Shown here: positions 19,330 through 27,425 of the stretch, in pieces
Numbering within the stretch: position 1 is the first letter of the stretch
Layout: every line of letters starts with the position of its first letter
Source: Streptomyces luteogriseus
Lineage (GTDB): Bacteria; Actinomycetota; Actinomycetes; Streptomycetales; Streptomycetaceae
DNA: 64,000 nt
Assembly (NCBI RefSeq): GCF_014205055.1
Contig: NZ_JACHMS010000001.1
Coordinates: 1,054,001-1,118,000 of the forward strand
Direction of reading: 5' to 3'
The notes under the pieces: generated by a model
The model's database searches: none
Told to the model about the DNA's origin: nothing
Seen by the model: only the letters and a program-made list of their open reading frames with translations
Program-made: the position numbers and the translations under genes

Positions 19330-19710
19330 TCAGCTTCCGTCCAGCTCGACTATCAGCCGCTTCGGCGCGATCACCCGGTAGCTCTCCTCCACCCAGTCGC
19401 AGAGCACCTCGGCGGCCGGGGCGCCCTGCTGCTCCAGGGGGACGCTCACCCAGCCCGCCTTGCCCAGGCCGTATCCGGCGGGCTCGGCGCCGGGACAGGC
19501 CAGCGCATGCGCGTGCGCCGTCTCGTCCTTGAGCTTCACCGTCACCCCCAGGGGGTAACTGCCGTCCTGGACGCCGAGGAAGACGAACACCTTCTTGTTG
19601 ACCTTCGCGACGGACTCGCCCCAGGGGAACTCCTCGACGGCGTCCGGCAGCCCCAGTGCGAACACGCGCACTTTCTCCCACTTCTTCAGGGCATTCCTGG
19701 GCACGGCCAT
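19330..19710 (-). CDS. MmcQ/YjbR family protein
   Basis: A 126-residue protein of the YjbR double-barrel fold (PF04237). Characteristic features are the FPWGESVAKVNKKVFVFLG segment near 28-47 and the C-terminal LCDWVEESYRVIAPK motif. The family is said to bind DNA on the basis of fold similarity, but its cellular role is not established. Upstream it is divergent from the saccharopine-dehydrogenase-like gene at 19802; downstream its stop faces the promoter region of the fad operon in the same orientation, so read-through into that operon is possible. Confidence 0.88.
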   Translation of the reverse strand: MAVPRNALKKWEKVRVFALGLPDAVEEFPWGESVAKVNKKVFVFLGVQDGSYPLGVTVKLKDETAHAHALACPGAEPAGYGLGKAGWVSVPLEQQGAPAAEVLCDWVEESYRVIAPKRLIVELDGS

Positions 19711-19801
19711 CGTGGTCCTCCGGGCTCGTCGTCGGGCTCCGCACTCCTCACGCTAGCCTCGGCCACCGACAGCGGCACGGGCTGCACGACCGAGGGGTGT
19801 C

Positions 19802-20980
19802 ATGAGCAGGCAAAGCAGGACGGACCGTCCGTACGACATCGTGCTCTTCGGAGCGACCAGTTTCGCCGGCGCGCTCACCGCGGAGTACCTGGCCGCCCAC
19901 GCGCCCGAGGGGCTGCGCTGGGCGATCGCGGGCCGCAACGCCGGGAAGCTGGAGCGGCTGCGGGAGCGGCTGCCCGCCGACGCGAAGGTCGGGGTGGAGC
20001 GGGCGGACGTCTCCGACCCCGCCTCGCTGCGCGACCTCGCCGAGAAGGCGCGCGTGCTGGCCACGACGGTCGGCCCGTACGTGACGTACGGCGAGGAACT
20101 CGTCGCCGCCTGCGCGGACTCCGGGACCGACTACCTCGACCTCTGTGGCGAGCCGGAGTTCGTGGACCTGATGTACGTCCGGCACGACGCCCGCGCGCGG
20201 GAGACCGGGGCACGGCTGGTGCACGCCGCCGGGTTCGACTCGATCCCGCACGACCTGGGCGTGTACTTCACCGTGCAGCAGCTGCCCGAGGACGTGCCGC
20301 TGACCGTGGAGGGCTTCGTCACCGCGGACGCGGCGTTCTCGGGCGGCACCTTCGCCTCCGCGTTGGGCCAGTTCGCGCGGCAGCGGGAGATGGCGGCGGC
20401 CGCCCGGGACCGGCGGCGGCACGAGCCGCGGCTGGTGGGCCGGCGGGCGACGGCGCCGCTGGGCGGGCCGCGGTTCGCCAAGGAGGTCGGGGCGTGGGCA
20501 CTGCCGATGCCGACCATCGACCCGCAGATCGTGCGGCGCTCGGCGTCGGCCCTCGACCGGTACGGGCCCGACTTCCGCTACCGGCAGTACGCGGCCGTCC
20601 GGCATCTGCCGGTCGCGGTCGGCGGGGCCGCGGCGGTCGGCGCGCTGATCGCGGCGGCCCAGGTGCCGCCGGCGCGGCGCTGGCTGTCGGACCGGCTCAA
20701 GCCCGGGGACGGGCCGAGCCCCGAGAAGCGGGCGAAGAGCTGGTTCTCCGTGCGCTTCGTGGGTGAGGGCGGCGGTCAGCGGGTGTACACGGAGGTCTCG
20801 GGCGGCGATCCCGGCTACGACGAGACGGCCAAGATGTTCGCCGAGTCGGCGCTCTGTCTGGCCTTCGACGAGCTTCCGGAGACGGCGGGCCAGGTCACCA
20901 CGGCGGTGGCGATGGGCAACGCGCTGATCGACCGGCTGCGCGCGGCGGGCATCCGCTTCCGCGTCGCCTCGGCACGCTGA
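19802..20980 (+). CDS. Saccharopine dehydrogenase-like / trans-acting enoyl reductase family protein
   Basis: A 392-residue NAD(P)-dependent reductase. The N-terminal Rossmann motif (DIVLFGATSFAGALTAEYLA, residues 11-30) and RNAGKLERL, LDLCGEPEFVDLM and HAAGFDSIPHDLGVY elements match the saccharopine-dehydrogenase-like family that includes the trans-acting enoyl reductases of mycobacterial lipid synthesis. A hydrophobic stretch near 265-285 (LPVAVGGAAAVGALIAAAQV) suggests membrane association, as in those relatives. The substrate is unknown; lipid or polyketide intermediates are the likely class rather than saccharopine. Confidence 0.85.
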   Translation: MSRQSRTDRPYDIVLFGATSFAGALTAEYLAAHAPEGLRWAIAGRNAGKLERLRERLPADAKVGVERADVSDPASLRDLAEKARVLATTVGPYVTYGEELVAACADSGTDYLDLCGEPEFVDLMYVRHDARARETGARLVHAAGFDSIPHDLGVYFTVQQLPEDVPLTVEGFVTADAAFSGGTFASALGQFARQREMAAAARDRRRHEPRLVGRRATAPLGGPRFAKEVGAWALPMPTIDPQIVRRSASALDRYGPDFRYRQYAAVRHLPVAVGGAAAVGALIAAAQVPPARRWLSDRLKPGDGPSPEKRAKSWFSVRFVGEGGGQRVYTEVSGGDPGYDETAKMFAESALCLAFDELPETAGQVTTAVAMGNALIDRLRAAGIRFRVASAR

Positions 20981-20995
20981 GGGCCCGTCGGGGGC

Positions 20996-21142
20996 CTACA
21001 GCGGCCACTCGGCGAGGGTGTAGATCATCCCGGCGATCCAGCCGAGCCCGGCCAGGACGGCGAGGATCAGCCCTATGGTGACGGCCCGCTCGACGGTCTG
21101 GGTCGGGGCGGCGACAGGCTTGGGGGCGCGGTGCGTTGTCAT
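20996..21142 (-). CDS. Small single-helix membrane protein, 48 aa
   Basis: ATG 21142 gives MTTHRAPKPV followed by a proline-rich lead and one transmembrane helix (AVTIGLILAVLAGLGWIAGMIYTL) ending EWPL. A slightly longer form starting 12 residues upstream is possible. Similar short proteins are common in Streptomyces, without known function. It is convergent with the reductase gene, 15 bases apart. Confidence 0.6.
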   Translation of the reverse strand: MTTHRAPKPVAAPTQTVERAVTIGLILAVLAGLGWIAGMIYTLAEWPL

Positions 21143-21305
21143 GCGCCCCAGCCTGTCGGCCCGGCCGGCGCCGGGCATCCGTACGGGTACTCAGGCCCGG
21201 TACTCAGATTCGCTCGCCCCGCCCGGCCCCTGCCTGTCCCCCCTGCTTGAGACTTTCGCTGTTCTCCCCCCGGCAAACGCCCGGAAAGTCCCAACGAGGA
21301 GTTCA

Positions 21306-21365
21306 ATGAAACCCTTGAAGGCATGCGATTCCTTCTGGAAGTTTCCCTGGACGACGCGGCGTTGA
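21306..21365 (+). CDS. Possible 19-codon upstream reading frame overlapping the next gene
   Basis: ATG 21306 has a canonical GAGGAG six to seven bases upstream (about 21294-21299) and would encode MKPLKACDSFWKFPWTTRR. The frame overlaps the start of the 64-residue gene at 21323 in another frame. It may be a regulatory leader, or its ribosome site may simply feed the downstream start. Confidence 0.3.
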   Translation: MKPLKACDSFWKFPWTTRR

Positions 21366-21517
21366 CGAAGGACCCGGCGGGCGAACTGGGCCGGATCCTC
21401 AGGTACTGGGCCGGCAATCTGCGCCACTACGAACTCGTCCCCGGAGACGAGTCGGCCGTTTACGACTCGGAATACCGTGAGGTGGGCCGCTGGCGGGTGG
21501 AGGGTCAGGCCGAGTAG
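21323..21517 (+). CDS. Conserved small hypothetical protein, 64 aa
   Basis: The product (MRFLLEVSLDD, then GRILRYWAGNLRHYELVPGD and YDSEYREVGRW) resembles a family of short Streptomyces proteins I recall only as hypothetical. GAAGG lies immediately before the ATG, too close for an ideal ribosome site, while a strong GAGGAG serves the overlapping upstream ATG at 21306. The last 13 bases overlap the convergent endonuclease V gene. No membrane segment or metal motif is visible. Confidence 0.65.
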   Translation: MRFLLEVSLDDAALTKDPAGELGRILRYWAGNLRHYELVPGDESAVYDSEYREVGRWRVEGQAE

Positions 21518-22197
21518 GTCTTCCGAAGCGCCTCGCGGCACAGCGCGTCCGCCCTGCGGGTCGTCTCCGGGATGCGGTAGGCGGGGGTCAGCGCGAGGGT
21601 GTGCGCGCAAGCCTGGTCCAGGGTCACCCGATGGCCCACGGAGACGAAGACCGGCTTGACGCCGTCCCGGGTGCGCAGGGCCCGGCCGACCTCCTCGGAG
21701 CCGGCGAGCAGCGCGGAGGAGCTGCCGCGCGCGGTGCCCGGGTCGTCGTAGGAGAAGGTGAAGGGGTTCTTCGCGACGCCGATCGTGGGCAGACCGGTCA
21801 GGACGCCGAGGTGGCTGGCCAGGCCGAAGCGGCGGGGGTGGGCGAGGCCATAGCCGTCGCAGACGACCAGGCCGGGCGGACAGGGCAGGGCCTCCAGGGC
21901 GGCGAGGACCGTGGGGATCTCACGGAAGGCGAGCAGCCCCGGCACGTAGGGGAAGGAGACCCGGCCCACCGCGGTGGCCTCCGCGACCACGCCGAGACTC
22001 GACGCGTCCAGGACGACCGCCGCCGCCGCGACGACGTCCCGTTCGTCGTCGTACGCCACATCGACCCCCGTCACATGTCCCTGGCCGGGCGGCGGTCCGG
22101 GTTCGTCGAGGATCACACGAGCGCGCAGTGCGTCCTGGACGGCGTGTGCCTGTTCCTCGGTGGCGGGCCAGTCCTCGGGGATGGGTACGGTCGTCAT
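21505..22197 (-). CDS. nfi: Endonuclease V (deoxyinosine repair)
   Basis: A 230-residue enzyme that cuts the second phosphodiester bond 3' of deoxyinosine in DNA, starting alternative excision repair. Family features are GVDVAYDDERDVVAAAAVVLD (first acidic metal ligand, near residue 46), FPYVPGLLAFREIPTV (the PYIP-like wedge element), VVCDGYGLAHPRRFGLASHLG (catalytic Asp near 119 and the His-Pro-R motif) and GVAKNPF (catalytic-site lysine). Length and all blocks fit a functional enzyme. It is divergent from the YciI gene. Confidence 0.93.
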   Translation of the reverse strand: MTTVPIPEDWPATEEQAHAVQDALRARVILDEPGPPPGQGHVTGVDVAYDDERDVVAAAAVVLDASSLGVVAEATAVGRVSFPYVPGLLAFREIPTVLAALEALPCPPGLVVCDGYGLAHPRRFGLASHLGVLTGLPTIGVAKNPFTFSYDDPGTARGSSSALLAGSEEVGRALRTRDGVKPVFVSVGHRVTLDQACAHTLALTPAYRIPETTRRADALCREALRKTYSA

Positions 22198-22259
22198 GGT
22201 GTCCAGAGCCTACGGGCTGCCCGGCGGCCGGGCGGGTGCCCGGGGGTAGGCTCCCGCTC

Positions 22260-22553
22260 ATGTTCGTGCTGGAACTGACCTACACCGCCCCGCTGGAAGC
22301 CGTCGACGCCGTGCTGGAGGAGCATGTGGTGTGGCTCGACGAGCAGTACCGGCAGGGGGTCTTCCTCGCGTCCGGACGCAAGAACCCCCGCGACGGCGGG
22401 GTGATCATCGCCGTCGCGGGGGGCCGCACGCGGATCGAGGAGATCATCGCGGAGGACCCGTTCGTCACCGCGGGCGTGTGCGCGTACCGCGTCACGGAGT
22501 TCGTGGCGACGAAGACCGCGCCCGCGCTGGAGGCCTACCGGGAGACCCCCTGA
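22260..22553 (+). CDS. YciI-like family protein
   Basis: A 97-residue dimeric ferredoxin-like fold protein. MFVLELTYTAPLEAVDAVLEEHVVWLDEQY and SGRKNPRDGGVIIA match YciI-like proteins, including the His in the H-x-x-x-L element and the Gly-rich strand. Some relatives are dehydrochlorinases or muconolactone-like enzymes, but most have no known function. It is a single gene. Confidence 0.88.
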   Translation: MFVLELTYTAPLEAVDAVLEEHVVWLDEQYRQGVFLASGRKNPRDGGVIIAVAGGRTRIEEIIAEDPFVTAGVCAYRVTEFVATKTAPALEAYRETP

Positions 22554-22575
22554 GGTATCCGCTGAGGTATCCGCC

Positions 22576-22899
22576 TCACTTGTCCAGCGCGCGCTGCAAC
22601 TGGCTCTTGTTCATGCTGGAACGGCCCTCGACGCCCTTGCGCTTGGCCTCCTGGTACAGCTGGTCGTAGGTGGGCCCCTGGGAACCCTGCCCCGAGCGCT
22701 GACCGCCCCGCTTGCCGGAGGACATGTCCTGGGTGGAGGTGCGGCTGGCGGTCTTCGACTCGCCGGAGCGGGCGCGTTCCTTGTTCACCGTCCGCGCGGC
22801 GATCTCCTTGGCGCGGCCGGTGCTCTCGCCCCGGTCCTCCGCACTCTCCTTGATGTGCTCGTACTGGCGCTCCCGCTTGGAGCTCGAACCGCGTGGCAT
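22576..22899 (-). CDS. Small basic protein with Rho-N-like C-terminus
   Basis: A 107-residue, highly charged protein. The first 65 residues are rich in Arg, Lys, Ser and Gly and probably disordered. The C-terminus (YDQLYQEAKRKGVEG, then MNKSQLQRALDK) resembles the Rho termination-factor N-terminal helix-extended-loop-helix fold found in many short actinobacterial proteins. Homologues are often labelled plasmid stabilisation protein without evidence. It probably binds nucleic acid. GTGAA-type purines precede the ATG. Confidence 0.7.
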   Translation of the reverse strand: MPRGSSSKRERQYEHIKESAEDRGESTGRAKEIAARTVNKERARSGESKTASRTSTQDMSSGKRGGQRSGQGSQGPTYDQLYQEAKRKGVEGRSSMNKSQLQRALDK

Positions 22900-22969
22900 G
22901 TCCGCTCACTTCCTTTCACGATCAGTGAACGAGTACCCACACTGCCGACGATCAGGGCACCTCGCATTC

Positions 22970-24073
22970 TCAGTGCTCCAAGCGGGCAACCCGGCCCTTC
23001 TCGCCGGCGGCCCAGCACCCGTGGTCCGGGGTGCAGTCCACGGTGTCGTACGAGCCCGTGTCGACGGTCCGCCAGGTGCGGCCGGCGTCCGTGGTGAGGT
23101 CGGTGCCGGTGGGCCCGACGGCGAGGGCCGCGGTGCGGCTGTGCGGGAGCCAGGCGACGCCGGAGCGGTAGGCGGGCGGTGCGGTGCCGGCCGGGCGCCA
23201 GGTGCGGCCGCCGTCGGAGGTACGGGCGGCGGCGCTCGGTGAGGGCTGGTCGGGGCGGAAGTCGCCGCCGACGGCGAGGCCGTGGGCGCGGTCGCGGAAG
23301 GCCAGTGCGAAGACGCCCCGGGCCGGGTCGCCCGCCGGGAGGGGCGTGTCGGTGGCCGTCCAGGTACGTCCCCGGTCGGCGGAGTGCAGCACACGCGCGC
23401 GTGGCGCCCCGCCGGTGGCCAGCCAGACGTCCTTCGGCCCGGACGTCACCAGGCACTGACCGCTCGCCGCGAATCCGGCCTCGCCCTCCTGCGCGGCCGG
23501 CATGCCCCGGTCCGGCAGCACCTTCCAGCTGCGGCCGCCGTCGCCGGTCGACAGGATGCGGAACTTCCCGTCCACCGGGTCGCTCATCGCGAGACCGTGG
23601 CGGTGGTCGAAGAACGTGAGGCAGTCGTAGAACGCCTTGGGTTCGGTGTTGCGGAAGGACTCCGTCCAGGTCGCTCCGCCGTCGTCGGTGCGGTAGACGC
23701 GGGAGGCCTCGCCCTCGCCGATGGCCAGGACCACGGCCCGGCGCGCGTCGAACGCCTCGACGTCCCGGAACTGCAACTCCCCCGCCCCCGGGGGCGAGAC
23801 GTTCCGCCAGGTCGCTCCGCCGTCGGTGGTGCGCAGCACGGTGCCACCGGTGCCGGCGACCCATGCGGTGGTCCGGCTGACGGCGGCGAGGCCCCGGAAC
23901 CGTGCCTCCGGGGCGCCGGTGTCCTTGAGTTGCCAGTGCGGCAGCCGGCCCTCCGGTTCGTGCGCTTGTGCCGGTACGGCGGTCAGGGCTGCCAGTGCCG
24001 CCGCGCAGGCCGCCATCGCGGTCGCCCTGCTGCGTGTTCGTCCCGTCCGTCGCGTGCTCCCCATGCGCCTCAT
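22970..24073 (-). CDS. Secreted BNR/YCF48-like beta-propeller protein
   Basis: A 367-residue exported protein with a signal peptide ending at AVPAQAHE (residue about 36). Repeated Asp-box motifs are clear: RTTDGGATWRNV, RTDDGGATWTES, STGDGGRSWKVL, HSADRGRTWTAT, RTSDGGRTWRPA and TTDAGRTWRTV, so six or so blades of a sialidase-type or YCF48-like propeller. The catalytic residues of true sialidases are not evident, so a binding or scaffold role is more likely than glycoside hydrolysis. Starts at 24073 and 24064 are both possible. It is a single gene facing the small basic protein gene. Confidence 0.8.
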   Translation of the reverse strand: MRRMGSTRRTGRTRSRATAMAACAAALAALTAVPAQAHEPEGRLPHWQLKDTGAPEARFRGLAAVSRTTAWVAGTGGTVLRTTDGGATWRNVSPPGAGELQFRDVEAFDARRAVVLAIGEGEASRVYRTDDGGATWTESFRNTEPKAFYDCLTFFDHRHGLAMSDPVDGKFRILSTGDGGRSWKVLPDRGMPAAQEGEAGFAASGQCLVTSGPKDVWLATGGAPRARVLHSADRGRTWTATDTPLPAGDPARGVFALAFRDRAHGLAVGGDFRPDQPSPSAAARTSDGGRTWRPAGTAPPAYRSGVAWLPHSRTAALAVGPTGTDLTTDAGRTWRTVDTGSYDTVDCTPDHGCWAAGEKGRVARLEH

Positions 24074-24321
24074 GGCCGGGGAAGCTAGCCCACCGCCCGG
24101 GTGCCGTCCAGATGGCCTCGCGGGTGCTCCGCGTGGTGGGGCGGGCGCCACACGTGCCCTTGGAGACACACGAGGAGAGTCACGTCACTCTGGTGCATGA
24201 ACGCGGTGACGGAGGTCACTCGCATTTCGTGTGCACGGATTGGCTGATTCCGTCGTCTCTTCCCATGCCCGGCCTCATCCGCCCGGAAGTGTCCGTCCAG
24301 CCGTCACAAGGGAGCAAGGCG

Positions 24322-24738
24322 TTGTCCATCGTCATCGAGCAGCCCGTGGAGGCCCGCCTCGTCGCCGCCGCGCCGCGTATGCCGAGCATTCCCGCGACGC
24401 TGCACTACGACCGGCGTGACCCTTTCGCCGTCTGCATGACCTTCCCCGCACCGGCCACGCTGGAGGGCGTCGAGGTCTGCTGGACCTTCTCCCGCGAGCT
24501 GCTCGCCGCGGGCCAGAAGAGCGCCGAGGGGCAGGGCGACGTGCGCGTGCGGCCCTACGGCTACGACCGCACCGTGCTGGAGTTCCACGCCCCGGAGGGC
24601 ACCGCCGTGGTGCACGTCCGCTCGAGCGAGATCCGCCGGTTCCTGGAGGCCACGAGCGAACTCGTGCCCGTGGGGCTGGAGCATCTCCAGCTGGATCTGG
24701 ACCACGGCCTCGCCGAGCTGATGCGGGACGCGTGCTGA
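24322..24738 (+). CDS. ssgD: SsgA-like sporulation and cell-division protein (SsgD type)
   Basis: TTG 24322 is preferred: GGGAGC lies upstream at useful spacing and the 138-residue product then has the usual family length. An in-frame GTG 11 codons upstream is possible. SsgA-like proteins (SALPs) are specific to morphologically complex actinomycetes and steer septum formation and peptidoglycan maintenance. Family blocks seen are IPATLHYDRRDPFAVCMTFP, VCWTFSRELLAAG, DVRVRPYGYDRTVLEFHAPEG and SSEIRRFLEATSELVPVGLE. SsgD is favoured from memory of conserved gene order (SCO6722 in S. coelicolor) but not proven here. Confidence 0.82.
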   Translation: MSIVIEQPVEARLVAAAPRMPSIPATLHYDRRDPFAVCMTFPAPATLEGVEVCWTFSRELLAAGQKSAEGQGDVRVRPYGYDRTVLEFHAPEGTAVVHVRSSEIRRFLEATSELVPVGLEHLQLDLDHGLAELMRDAC

Positions 24739-24834
24739 GCTGACGGGCCCGCACCGGGAAGGCGCCGGCCTCGGTGCGGCCCAGCGCGTGTCCGTCAGCG
24801 CCCGGCGGGTCCCGGCGGGTCCCCGCCCGGAGTC

Positions 24835-25479
24835 TCAGGGCGACGTCGCCACCGCGTGTCCCGCTGCCACCGCCGCGCTCACCTCGCGCACGATCGCTCC
24901 CAGCCCGGGCGTCGACGCGCCCGCCCGTTCCGCCAGCTGCTCGATGCGCCGGTCAGGGGTGGTCTCGTCGAGGAGGTCCGCCGCGGCGGCGAGGACGGCG
25001 ACCGCCGCGTCCCGTTCGGAGAGCCCGGCGACCGGCAGCATGCCTCGGAGGATCTGCCGTGTCTCCTCCCGCAGCGCCTCCACGACGGCCACGCGCTCCA
25101 GCGCGTACTCCACGGTCGGGAACACGCCGAGGACCCGTCTCTTCTCCGCCCGCAGAAGACCCTCGGCCACCAGCTGCTCCCGCACGGCGTCGAACGTCAC
25201 CCGTGCCCGCAGCGCCACCCACGTCCGCCAGGGGTGCGGGCGCGACTCGCGGACGAGTTCGAGCAGCCCGTCGAGGGCCGCGTCACCCGCGCTCGCGTCC
25301 AGGTCGACCGGCGTGGCGATGCCGTCCTCGTCGGTGAGCAGGCCGCGCCGGGCCAGCTCGACGAGGGCGGCGGCCCGCACCGGGCCGGGCCGGTGCGCGG
25401 TGGCGCCGGCCGCCGGTCCCCCGGCGTCCCAGGCCAGCAGGCAGAGCCGGGCCGGCGGCGTGAGCGGACCGTTGGACAC
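24835..25479 (-). CDS. GOLPH3/VPS74 (GPP34) family protein
   Basis: A 214-residue soluble, helix-rich protein of the GPP34 domain family. Recognisable blocks are LTPPARLCLLAWD, AAALVELARRGLL and LVAEGLLRAEKRRVLGVFPTVEYAL. In eukaryotes the family binds phosphatidylinositol-4-phosphate and sorts Golgi glycosyltransferases; in actinomycetes several paralogues occur and their role is unknown. The region 25480-25789 upstream separates it from the divergent ABC-F operon and carries that operon's promoter and leader. Confidence 0.85.
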   Translation of the reverse strand: MSNGPLTPPARLCLLAWDAGGPAAGATAHRPGPVRAAALVELARRGLLTDEDGIATPVDLDASAGDAALDGLLELVRESRPHPWRTWVALRARVTFDAVREQLVAEGLLRAEKRRVLGVFPTVEYALERVAVVEALREETRQILRGMLPVAGLSERDAAVAVLAAAADLLDETTPDRRIEQLAERAGASTPGLGAIVREVSAAVAAGHAVATSP

Positions 25480-25523
25480 GGGGGCCTCCTCGGAGCGGGA
25501 AGATCGGGTCGCACGTTAATGCG

Positions 25524-25552
25524 TTGACAGGCTCAGGACGCCCTCCTACGGT
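25524..25552 (+). promoter_or_regulatory. Consensus-like promoter of the ABC-F/UvrA operon
   Basis: TTGACA at 25524-25529 and TACGGT at 25547-25552 are separated by exactly 17 bases, an unusually good vegetative sigma-factor match for this GC-rich DNA. Transcription should start near 25559, about 230 bases before the ABC-F start codon. Confidence 0.7.
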
Positions 25553-25558
25553 GTAGAG

Positions 25559-25789
25559 CGTCCCTGTTGCCGCCGATTGGAGAAGGACGTTGCTCGTCTG
25601 AGGTCCTGAGACACCGCGTCACACCCCCTCCGTGGTGTGCGCTGCGTGCGACCTCGGCGTTCGAGCCGTCCCTCCGGTGCAGGGCATTTCTCATGTCCGT
25701 GATGTGCCCATGGAACCTCACCCCCTGGTCGCAGGTGTCTCGACACGCGTTTGCCCCCGACCGCTTCGAGCAACCGCGAGTGAGGCCCC
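25559..25789 (+). promoter_or_regulatory. Long 5' leader with short ORF and alternative hairpins (attenuator candidate)
   Basis: The leader contains a three-codon open frame at 25590-25601 and several possible stems. GTCT (25596-25599) can pair with AGAC (25609-25612). GAGGTC (25600-25605) can pair with GACCTC (25650-25655), enclosing CACACC/GGTGTG (25620-25625 with 25634-25639). CGGC/GCCG (25655-25658 with 25665-25668) competes for part of the second. CCCT/AGGG (25670-25673 with 25681-25684) is followed by a short T-rich tract at 25687-25691. The ABC-F gene itself has GAGTGAGG just before its ATG. Antibiotic-resistance ABC-F genes are often controlled by ribosome-mediated attenuation, which this layout resembles. 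Confidence 0.6.
25590..25601 (+). CDS. Three-codon leader ORF (M-L-V-stop)
   Basis: TTG CTC GTC TGA follows a strong GGAGAAGG ribosome site (25579-25586), with GGAG seven bases before the TTG. It is too short to be a functional protein; a stalled or initiating ribosome here would cover the 25596-25612 stem and the left arm of the longer stem beginning at 25600. Confidence 0.5.
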   Translation: MLV

Positions 25790-27415
25790 ATGTCCACCTC
25801 CATCACCGTCACGTCCCTTGCGTTCACCTGGCCCGACGGCAGCCCCGTCTTCGAGGGCCTGGACGTCGCGTTCGGCCCCGGCCGGACCGGCCTGGTCGGC
25901 GTCAACGGATCAGGAAAATCGACCCTGTTGAAGCTGATCGCGGGTGAACTCGCACCCGTCGACGGCACCGTCCGCGTGGCCGGCGAGGTCGGCTATCTGC
26001 CGCAGAACGTCACGCTCGACACCACCCTGCGCGTCGACGAGGCCCTCGGCATCGCCGCACAGCGGACCGCCCTGCACGCCATCGAAACCGGCGACGTCTC
26101 CGAGACGCACTTCGAGATTGTCGGCGACGACTGGGACGTCGAGGAGCGCGCCCTCGCCACGCTCGGCGAACTGGGGCTCGGGCACGTCGAGTTGGACCGC
26201 ACCATCGGCGAGGTGTCCGGCGGCGAGTCGGTTCTGCTGCGGCTGGCCGCGCTGCTGTTGCGCCGGCCCGACGTGCTGCTGCTGGACGAGCCGACCAACA
26301 ACCTCGACCTGTACGCCCGTCGGCGGCTGTACGCGGCCGTGCAGTCCTGGCCGGGCGTGATGGTCGTCGTCAGTCACGACCGTGAACTGCTGGAGCTCGT
26401 CGACCAGATCGCCGATCTCCGCTCCGGAGAGATCACCTGGTACGGCGGCAACTACTCAGCGTACGAGGAGGCGCTGGAGATCGAGCAGGAAGCGGCCGAG
26501 CGCATGGTGCGCGTCGCCGAGTCCGACTTCCGCAAGCAGAAGCGCGAGCTGGCCGACGCGCAGGTCAAGCTGGCCCGCCGCAAGCGGTACGGGCAGAAGA
26601 TGTGGGATCAGAAGCGCGAGCCGAAGATCGTCATGGGGGCGCGCAAGCGCGCGGCGCAGGAGTCCGCGGGCAAACACCGCATCATGCACGAGGAGAAGCT
26701 CGCCGAGGCCAGGGAGCGGCTCGACGAGGCGGTGGAGGCCGTACGGGACGACGACGAGATCCGCGTCGACCTGCCGTACACGGCGGTGCCGCCGGGACGT
26801 ACGGTCCTCACCCTCCAGGATCTCGGGCTCCGGTACGGCGCCCGGGTGAAGGGCGGCCTCGACCTGCGCGGGCCCGAGCGGGTCGCGTTGATCGGACGCA
26901 ACGGCGCGGGCAAGACCACGCTGCTGCGCACGATCACCGGCGAGCTCGCCCCCGAGGCCGGCGAGGTGGTGGCGCACGTCCCGCTGCGGTTCCTGCCGCA
27001 GCGGCTCGACGTCCTCGACGGGGAGCTGTCGGTCGCCGAGAACGTGGCCCGGTTCGCGCCGGACGCCACCAACAACCGGATCCGGGCGCGGCTGGCGCGC
27101 TTCCTGTTCCGGGGTGCCCGCGCCGACCAGAAGGCGGCGACGCTGTCCGGCGGCGAACGCTTCCGGGCCGCACTGGCCGCTCTGATGCTGGCCGAGCCCG
27201 CACCGCAGTTGCTCCTGCTGGACGAGCCGACCAACAACCTCGACATGGCGAGCGTCCGGCAGCTCACGACGGCCCTGGAGTCGTACGAGGGAGCGCTGAT
27301 CGTGGCCGCCCACGACCTGCCGTTCCTGGAGTCGATCGGCATCACGCGCTGGCTGCTGCTGGAGGAAGGAGAACTGAGGGAAATCACGCCAGAGGCTGTC
27401 GGGATTTACTCCTAG
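25790..27415 (+). CDS. ABC-F family ATPase, probable antibiotic-resistance type
   Basis: A 541-residue soluble protein with twin ABC domains. The first Walker A is GVNGSGKST at residues 37-45, first signature EVSGGESVLL near 141-150 and first Walker B LLLDEPTNNLDL. The second domain has GRNGAGKTT, TLSGGERFRAAL and LLLDEPTNNLDM. The linker at about 235-320 is long and strongly basic (FRKQKRELADAQVKLARRKRYG), the part that reaches the peptidyl-transferase centre in resistance ABC-Fs. A long structured leader with a tiny ORF precedes it and a UvrA-like ATPase follows after ten bases, both suggesting drug-inducible resistance rather than housekeeping. Its spectrum cannot be inferred from sequence alone. 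Confidence 0.93.
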   Translation: MSTSITVTSLAFTWPDGSPVFEGLDVAFGPGRTGLVGVNGSGKSTLLKLIAGELAPVDGTVRVAGEVGYLPQNVTLDTTLRVDEALGIAAQRTALHAIETGDVSETHFEIVGDDWDVEERALATLGELGLGHVELDRTIGEVSGGESVLLRLAALLLRRPDVLLLDEPTNNLDLYARRRLYAAVQSWPGVMVVVSHDRELLELVDQIADLRSGEITWYGGNYSAYEEALEIEQEAAERMVRVAESDFRKQKRELADAQVKLARRKRYGQKMWDQKREPKIVMGARKRAAQESAGKHRIMHEEKLAEARERLDEAVEAVRDDDEIRVDLPYTAVPPGRTVLTLQDLGLRYGARVKGGLDLRGPERVALIGRNGAGKTTLLRTITGELAPEAGEVVAHVPLRFLPQRLDVLDGELSVAENVARFAPDATNNRIRARLARFLFRGARADQKAATLSGGERFRAALAALMLAEPAPQLLLLDEPTNNLDMASVRQLTTALESYEGALIVAAHDLPFLESIGITRWLLLEEGELREITPEAVGIYS

Positions 27416-27425
27416 CGTCGGTGGC

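Noticed and set aside
25693..25947. Additional upstream frames starting at ATGs 25693 and 25710
   Set aside because: Both run out of frame through the ABC-F start and lack ribosome sites, so they look accidental; only the TTG frame at 25590 has a strong site.
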